A stretch of DNA of 64,000 nucleotides from Tupaia tana (taxonomy: Eukaryota > Chordata > Mammalia > Scandentia > Tupaiidae), in contig JAKSZU010000013.1 of the NCBI GenBank assembly GCA_026018925.1, forward strand, positions 76,993,791-77,057,790, in the 5' to 3' direction. Below are positions 57,697 to 64,000 of this stretch, in pieces (positions within the stretch are counted from its first letter, which is position 1; every line of letters begins with the position of its first letter). The notes under the pieces were generated by a model. It worked only from the letters and a program-made list of their open reading frames with translations, was not told the DNA's origin and did no database searches. A program made the translations under genes and the position numbers.

Positions 57697-58653
57697 TCAC
57701 TTGCTAAAAAACTTTCTATTTAACAGATACTTCACTGCCTCCTTCACATCCTTGTTTCTGAGGCTGTAAATTAAAGGATTCATCATGGGAGTCATCACCC
57801 CATAGAACATGGATATAAGTTTGTCAGTAGCATCCAAGTCATCTGACTTAAGTGTCTCTTTAGATTTAGGCTTCATGTACATGAAGAGGATGGTCCCATA
57901 GAATATAATAACCACAGTCAGGTGGGCTGAGCAAGTAGAGAAGGCTTTGCTTCTTCCCTCAGAGGAGCGAATCTTCAGAATGCTGACAATGATTAATGAG
58001 TAAGAGATGACAATCAAGAGCAGTGGCATCAATGTGAACAAGGTTGTGGCTATTAGCATGATGAACTCATTGCCTGAAATGTCAGCACAGGCCAATTTCA
58101 TGACAGCCAGAATTTCACAGGAGAAATGATTGATGATGTTATTCCTGCAGAAAGGCAACTGTACTACAAATGCAGTTTGTACTACTGAGTTGACAGCCCC
58201 TGCAAACCAGGACCCAGCTGCCATGGGCACATAGGAATCCTTGCTCATGATGATGGGATATCTCAGTGGGTTGCAGATAGCCACATAGCGGTCAAATGCC
58301 ATCATATCCAGGAGCACACACTCAGTTGTCCCCATGGCCAAGCCTAGGAACATCTGCACTGCACAGCCAGAGAAGGAAATTGTCTTTCTTTCTGACAAGA
58401 AGCTCACCAGAGTGGAGGGAATGGAGGTAGTGGTGTAGCAGATGTCCAAGAATGAGAGGTTCCCCAGGAAGAAGTACATAGGAGTGTGAAGGTGAGAGTC
58501 CAAGATGCTGATTAAAATGAGGGTGCCATTGCCCAGAAGGATGACCACATACATTATTAAGATTAGCACGAAAAAGAGGAGCTCAAGCCTTGGGTAACCA
58601 GAAAGTCCCTTCAGAAAAAATTCCACCAAAATGGTTTGATTATGCCATTCCAT
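57697..58653 (-). CDS. OR13C9: Olfactory receptor, OR13C9-like, intact
   Basis: A 318-residue odorant receptor when started at [13 protein letters not shown] (ATG complement at 58651-58653). The frame is open 28 codons further up, but those codons have no OR character and would run across the likely splice site. It has N5 glycosylation, GN 41-42, [20 protein letters not shown]97, DRY 121-123, [13 protein letters not shown] and [22 protein letters not shown]4-TM6 ([29 protein letters not shown]) and the end NRKFFSK match human OR13C9 as I remember it. Residue 116 in TM3 is Asp where the sister gene has Gly. The ends are nearly identical to the gene at 39.5 kb. The symbol gives the closest family member. 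Confidence 0.95.
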   Translation of the reverse strand: MEWHNQTILVEFFLKGLSGYPRLELLFFVLILIMYVVILLGNGTLILISILDSHLHTPMYFFLGNLSFLDICYTTTSIPSTLVSFLSERKTISFSGCAVQMFLGLAMGTTECVLLDMMAFDRYVAICNPLRYPIIMSKDSYVPMAAGSWFAGAVNSVVQTAFVVQLPFCRNNIINHFSCEILAVMKLACADISGNEFIMLIATTLFTLMPLLLIVISYSLIIVSILKIRSSEGRSKAFSTCSAHLTVVIIFYGTILFMYMKPKSKETLKSDDLDATDKLISMFYGVMTPMMNPLIYSLRNKDVKEAVKYLLNRKFFSK

Positions 58654-58666
58654 TTTACTATGCTTA

Positions 58667-58690
58667 CCTAGAAAGTCAAACAAATTTAAA
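58667..58690 (-). promoter_or_regulatory. Candidate 3' splice site before the OR13C9-like exon
   Basis: Minus-strand TTGTTTGACTTTCTAG, then GTAAGCATAGTAAA and the ATG. The exon would start at 58667, 14 bases before the start codon. Confidence 0.55.
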
Positions 58691-58874
58691 AACATAATAT
58701 TTTCTTTACTGTCATAAGTCCAAGTATACAAATGCACAAGTATAAAAATTTACCATGAACCCAATAAAAGGAAGAAAAATGAAAGTTGGGGAAAATAGGA
58801 AGGGAGAAAAGTGAAAAGAATAAAATAATCAAACAATAGAAGAAGTATGAAAGAGAAACTATAATACTGGTCAC

Positions 58875-58965
58875 TTATTTCAGGCTATGGACTTCATAGT
58901 ATTTTTCATAAGTTACTCCCACTTAAATCTCACATTTTTTACCTAGGGTTCATATGCTTGCCAGA

Positions 58966-59007
<42 letters not shown>

Positions 59008-59340
59008 GAGAGAGAGAGAGTCAATGAGAGTGAGAGAGAGACAGGGAATTGAGAAGGCACCCGCAGAGGGGATGGCCACACACTTTTCTTCCATTCTTCT
59101 CTAGGGATATTTGAGCATGCCAATATACCCAGCACATTTTTTTCAAGTTGCCTTGTCCAAGGACTTGAACTGTACTGTTGGTTATGTGGAATCCAGCCAC
59201 CTTCACCACTACACCACTGGCTAGCCCCAGTGTTGTCATTTTAAAAACAAGGAACCTGAAAGTGAAATAACTAAGACTAAGGTTATAAAACTAATAATAT
59301 CTATGCTCAGACTCAAGCCTGCCTGCTTATGGTACATAAC
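58875..59340 (-). mobile_element. MIR SINE, split by a family A SINE
   Basis: After the SINE: TTAAAAACAAGGAACCTGAA, AAGTGAAATAACTAAGACTA, ACTCAAGCCTGCCTGCTTAT. It lies at a similar distance from the ATG as the MIR upstream of the OR13C2-like gene. Confidence 0.55.
58943..59228 (-). mobile_element. SINE family A, diverged, with (AC)n(AG)n
   Basis: Minus-strand copy: TTCATATGCTTGCCAGAG, (AC)n(AG)n at 58970-59020, AGGGGATGGCCACACAC, then the head GGACTTGAACTGTACTG and CACCACTGGCTAGCCCC. Confidence 0.8.
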
Positions 59341-59510
59341 TTTAGATTTTTTTCTATGAATTCTAAAAGTATTACATAATGTATTATATCAGTTATTTGG
59401 CAAGTTATTTTAAAAAGATAGTTTGGTTCCTAGGACAGAAGAACTTGAAAGTAACCTATGTATATTAAAACACTAAAGGAAGAGTGTTAGTTTAAAGATA
59501 GAATACTCAG

Positions 59511-61713
59511 GTTCAGGGAAGCTGTGCTCTAAACTCCATCTTCTAGACTCCTGAAATATTCAGACAAGTGGAGGAGAGATTTTATCACAGAATGACCAAA
59601 AGCCACTGCAGAAGCACAGGAAACATGGGAAACCAAGAAAATATCTCTCCTCTAAGGGAAAAGAACAATCCCTCATCATGCGCAGACAGTACAGTAGAAC
59701 TCATGGAAATGTCTGTTAGAGAATTCAGAATACTCATAGTGAGAAAACTAAACAAGATGCAAGAGCTGAGAGATAATGAACTCCAGAGATGCAGGAGAAA
59801 AGAGACAAGTTCCAAGAGGTACTGAAGTTCTTCTATGACCTGAAAGAGGAAAATACACATCATAAAAAATAATCAAATGGAGCTATTAGAGATGAACACT
59901 GTCATTCAGAAATCAAAACTTCCCTTGAAAGTATTAAAAGCAGATTTAGTCCATGCAAAAAATTGAATCTCAGATGTGGAAGGCAAAATCTCTGATCTAG
60001 AAAAAACAATCCCCCCAAAAAAAATCTGAGAAAATAACCCAAAAAATTGACAATACTATACAAGAAAATACTAGACAGCATTAAGCACGCAAACATCCAG
60101 ATAATCAGTATCCCAGAAAGTGAGAAAACTAATAAGGGCATTGATAATCTATTCCATGAAATCTTGGAAGAAAAATTTCCAAATCTCGAGAGGCATTCAA
60201 ATATCCAGACCCAAGAAATACAAAGGACCCCCTAATAGAATCAACCCAAGAAGATTTTCTCCAAGGCACATCACAGCCAAACTGGCCAAATTTACAAAGA
60301 TACTAAAATTGGCAAGAGAGAAATGTCAGGTTACTTATAAAGGTTATCTAATTGGGCTAACCTCATACCTCTCATCAGAAACAATGTGAGCAAGGAAAGA
60401 ATGGGAAAATATATTCAAAGTGTTAAGTGAAAAATAGTTTCAACCAAAACTACTATACCCGGCAAGATTATCTTTCATATGGAAAGAAAGGATAAAAATA
60501 TTGTGAGATAAACAAGACTTGAAAGAATTTGCCAATAGCAGACCCACTCTTCAAGAAGTTCTGAAAGGAGTGCTCTACCAGAAAAACTAAAGATACATAC
60601 AGAAATAAGAGAACAAGATGCAACCAAGAAAATGGCCAATTTAATGCCAGGCACAAGAAATATCAATAATAACACTGAATACTAATTTCCAGGATTTAAA
60701 TGGAAATATTGGACCACAGTCACACTGCATATTCAACAGAAGAGAGTTTAAACATAAGACTAAACTGGAAAAATAGAATTTTATGACTTTTGAGGGAAGT
60801 GTTACTGATGCTTTTTTTATTTTTACTATGCTTTGTTTTCCCAATTTAAGCATTTTACCTTCTTTTGAGTTGTTGATAGCTTCAGCAATTTGTTAAAGTA
60901 TTTTTCTTGTTTGTTTCTTTAAACTGAAACATGAATTTTTCTTCCTTCCTGACCCCTCTGGAATTAGAAAATATATGGGAGTATTCTTATTTTGTTGCAA
61001 AACGGTTATTTGCATAAGTTCAATAATGCTTGTTGCATTGAATCAGAAATTGGAAATACTTATTATTGGACAGGGCTTTGACTGAAATATCATATCTGAA
61101 GATTAATCAGAACACTATGGAACTAAGGGGCACCTAAAGTAAGCTAACAGAAGCTCTTAGAAAAATGGTTTGGCACCATAAATAGTTCTACCTGGCAGAG
61201 AGGATTAGAGAAGATATATGAAAGAATTTATAACATAAAATAACCTGGACTTTTCCAGTCCAGCATTGTAATCAGCAGAGATTACAAAAGAGCAATCACA
61301 CCAGAGGATTATCTTGAGAAAGACTAAAGGAAGAAAATGAGACTGATCTTTGCTGTTTGACGGTATATCACAGAATACTAGGTAGGCTGGGCTGAATTGA
61401 GAAGGTTTATGTGTGACTCGTGTGGTGGGCATTTGCTTTTTAACAATTTGAGCAGTTGACATGTAAATACTTTCTCAAAAATATTTAAAACCATACTGTT
61501 TCTGTTGTTATAGAGTCACAAACAAAATTATAAAAAACTATCACAAAATATTTTGAACATTATCTTTAAAATTCAATATTTTGAAATTTTGAAAGTTGTT
61601 TATTAACTGGCAAGAATTATGGAGTATGAGCAAAAATTTTTTGATATGTAAAGTAAATGTTTGTGGAAAAATATAAAAATAGATAAATAAATGGAAAAAA
61701 TGCAAAAAAAAGA
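59511..61713 (+). mobile_element. Second full-length ORF1-only LINE (HAL1 type)
   Basis: A complete 2.2-kb insertion with the 11-bp TSD AGAATACTCAG (59500-59510 and 61714-61724). Short 5' UTR, L1-type ORF1, a 3' region of over 1 kb with no coding potential, A-rich tail. After ORF1 it keeps only a short relic of the start of ORF2 (AGAAATATCAATAATAACAC against the L1 GGAGATATCGATAATTACAT) and then leaves the L1 path. It shares ORF1 and about 300 bp beyond it with the element at 41.8 kb, but the final 500 bp differ (it ends GTAAATGTTTGTGGAAAAAT). Confidence 0.88.
59568..60610 (+). pseudogene. ORF1 of the second HAL1-type element
   Basis: An L1-type ORF1 with frame changes and stops. It opens near MGNQENISPLREK, has a coiled-coil-like part (REFRILIVRKLNKMQELRD), the RRM (SIKHANIQIISIPESE) and SNIQTQEIQRTP, then a broken C-terminal domain. 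Confidence 0.82.
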
Positions 61714-61929
61714 AGAATACTCAGAACTGAAGCCTACTAGGGTTTATCGCGTGCCTGAATGTCAAAAAACAAAGAAAGAAAAGTCTAATTTATGTAAATC
61801 CCAGTAATATAAAATCTTTTTGTTAAAGTATAAACAACTTTTTTGTTTGGGGTGGGAGTGGAATTTTTTTTTAATTGTGTTGCTTAAAATTATTATATAG
61901 TTAAATATAACTCAATAAATTGAGCTTTG

Positions 61930-62805
61930 TCTTTTAGTGTAGTTTTTTATTATAAAACATGTATAGATTCAAATAACCACAACCATAATTAGAACACAGA
62001 ACTGTTCTATCGCCCCCAAATATTCTTTCATGCTAATTTTTCAGGGACCTCTGCCCCCCTACCCCTGAATCCTGGCAAACCATGGATATGTTTGTCATCT
62101 CTATATTTTTACATTCACTAGAATGTCATATAAATGGAGCAATGTGAACCACTACAGTTGGGCTTCTTTCATTTAGGATAAAGCCTCTGAGAGCCATTTG
62201 AGTTGTTACTGCTCAACAGTATTCCACTGACTAGATGTACTATACTTTGCCTATCCACACATCTTTTGAAGAAACAGGATTTGTTCCAACTTTTGTCAAT
62301 TATAAATAGAGCTACCAAAAATATTTATGCCCAAGTTTTTATATGAAAATAAGCTTTCGGTTTTAAAGAGCAAATATCCAGGAGTAGGATAATAATTATA
62401 TGTTTAAGTTTCTAAGAAATAGCTCAACAGTTTTTCAGTGTGCCTGTATCATTTTTACATTCCAACCAGCAATGCATGAGAGTTCCAGTTGCTTCCCATC
62501 CTCATCAACATTTAATATTGTCAGTAATATTTTTATCTATTAAAATGGACATCTATTGACACTTCATGAGGATTTTCATTTACAATTCCCTAACGACTAA
62601 TGATGATCAACATCTTCCTATTCTTTTTGTCATCCTTGTACTCTCTTCAGTGAAATGTTGTTCATGTTGTTTGCCCATTTTAGGATTATTTGCTTTCTTG
62701 TTAATTTGAGAGTTCTTCATATAGCCTGGATTTGAGTCCTTTATCATATATGTGACTTCTGTATATAGTTTCTCAGACAGTGGCTTATCTGTCAATTTTC
62801 CAATG
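61930..62805 (-). mobile_element. Ancient L1M fragment
   Basis: Complement of an old L1 3' region: AGTTCTTCATATAGCCTGGA, TGAGTCCTTTATCATATATG, TTTGCCCATTTTAGGATTAT and GTTTCTCAGACAGTGGCTTA are typical of L1M copies. Highly diverged, no reading frame. Confidence 0.65.
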
Positions 62806-63539
62806 CAAACATCTTTTAATTACCAAATCATTCAATTGCTACCTGAGCCTAATTGAACAGGACTCCCCTCTACCAAAAAAGCCTACAATTAAACAGACAT
62901 CTTCTAATTCCCTGACACTTCTCACTTGGGGTGATTACTCAGAGAACTATTCACTGTCATTGCTCAAGAATCAAGAATGGTAGATTTTGTCTCCAAAGAC
63001 TTTGCCTCAGAAAGTCTTAAGTCATTTCTTCTCATTTTTTCTCAGGAACAGTCCTTTCTACCACCCTCTTAGTACCCCCAATATACACAACAATGTCTAG
63101 TAATATCCCCTCCAGAAAACAAACTCCATAGAAAGTGTTTCAGTTAATTCCCTAAAAAAAGAGTAATTTCTGGAAACAAGTATTTAACATACAGGCCATT
63201 TATTTTTTTCAATCATAAAATCTGGCAGAAGTTTAAGGTCTGAATAGAGTAATTTGAACCTATTTTAACCAGCTTTTATGTATCCAGATCTATCTTTGTG
63301 CATTATTAGGTACTTTTCCTTTCATTCTATTTAGCCCTTATTTTCATCAACTCCACCCTTTATACTTTGGGACTATTTTATACATTTAAAATGAATGGTT
63401 CTTTTTGCTCTGAATCCTGGGATCACCTTTAAATTTTATGTTAAAATTTAGTCCCCAAATCCCAACTCCTTGGTAAAGCATGTCTGAGAAGTATATGAAA
63501 ATCATTTCTCTAATCTTTTCTACCATGCAGGTATTATCA
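62806..63539. other. Intergenic, nothing recognised
   Basis: No gene or repeat recognised. Confidence 0.4.
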
Positions 63540-63765
63540 TATCAAGTCCACTTTGTCCAATAGAAAGAACGTGTGTTTAAATACTATCTTGGCAAATTAC
63601 TAGATAAGTGACCTTAATCAATTTACTTACCTTCCCTTAATTTCTTTTTATGCTCACCTATAACATGAAGATTTTAATGCTCTCATTATAGTGATCTTGG
63701 GAGATGAAATAAGGTAATGCATATAAAGCACATGGCATATGATAAGCACTATTTTGATTTCTTTC
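63540..63765 (+). mobile_element. MIR SINE, ancient
   Basis: Plus-strand MIR: AATTACTAGATAAGTGACCT, TAATCAATTTACTTACCTTC, CCTATAACATGAAGATTTTA and AAATAAGGTAATGCATATAA, AGCACATGGCATATGATAAG, in order. Confidence 0.8.
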
Positions 63766-64000
63766 AATTTTGATTGATACATTCTTCTCTCAAGTTCTTT
63801 TACACTTATGTCCCCAATATTACCCTCCTACAAAGTATCTTTAAAATTTCATCAATCAGGCCTCCTCAAGTATAAGATTCTTTTTTTACAATTCAACCTG
63901 CTATTTTAATTCAAATCCATGATATGATATTATGCAAGCACCTGTTCACTTTGCACTGTTATACAATTATAACAAAAGCTTACTGCAACTTAAAACAAGA

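Noticed and set aside
58654-58737. 28-codon N-terminal extension of the OR13C9-like gene
   Set aside because: It does not resemble an OR N-terminus, lies across a likely 3' splice site and is absent from the sister gene.

Overview
This is an AT-rich window from a eutherian mammal. It has no operons, CRISPR arrays or bacterial features. It holds three intact single-exon olfactory receptor (OR) genes, at least two OR pseudogenes, many L1 LINEs, ancient MIR, L2 and MaLR copies, and about 30 copies of a tRNA-derived SINE. The SINE is not primate Alu, rodent B1/B2, carnivore, lagomorph C or equid ERE, so the species belongs to a lineage with its own tRNA SINE. A colugo-like (Dermoptera) genome is one possibility, but I cannot prove the species. 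The receptors are OR13 family (OR13C2-like, OR13C9-like, an OR13F1-like pseudogene and another OR13 gene). This fits the OR13C/D/F cluster that lies on human chromosome 9q31.

Layout. 1-0.66 kb: 5' end of an L1 that leaves the window to the left. 2.77-10.07 kb: a full-length L1 with a perfect 15-bp target-site duplication (TSD), carrying two SINEs and a compound ORF1-only-LINE insertion. 11.7-13.3 kb and 23.6-26.5 kb: two copies of an old local duplication. The second copy runs straight into an OR pseudogene at 26.5-27.5 kb. 18.06-19.0 kb (+): intact OR13 gene. 32.9-33.9 kb (-): OR13F1-like pseudogene. 36.4-38.7 kb: a cluster of seven SINEs. 39.5-40.5 kb (-): OR13C2-like gene. 41.8-43.9 kb: full-length ORF1-only LINE (HAL1 type) with a 14-bp TSD. 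48.0-50.7 kb: internally deleted L1. 57.7-58.65 kb (-): OR13C9-like gene. 59.5-61.7 kb: a second full-length HAL1-type element. The right end holds ancient L1M and MIR copies.

The genes do not form a pathway. Each OR is an independently used odorant receptor, and each coding exon has a plausible 3' splice site 11-21 bases before its ATG, the usual OR arrangement. The two OR13C genes are nearly identical at both ends but clearly different over TM4-TM6, a mosaic best explained by gene conversion. The most unusual content is the pair of complete ORF1-only LINEs with intact TSDs, monomer-type 5' repeats and different 3' tails, together with the SINE family and its apparent short derivative. I found no wholly new biological system.
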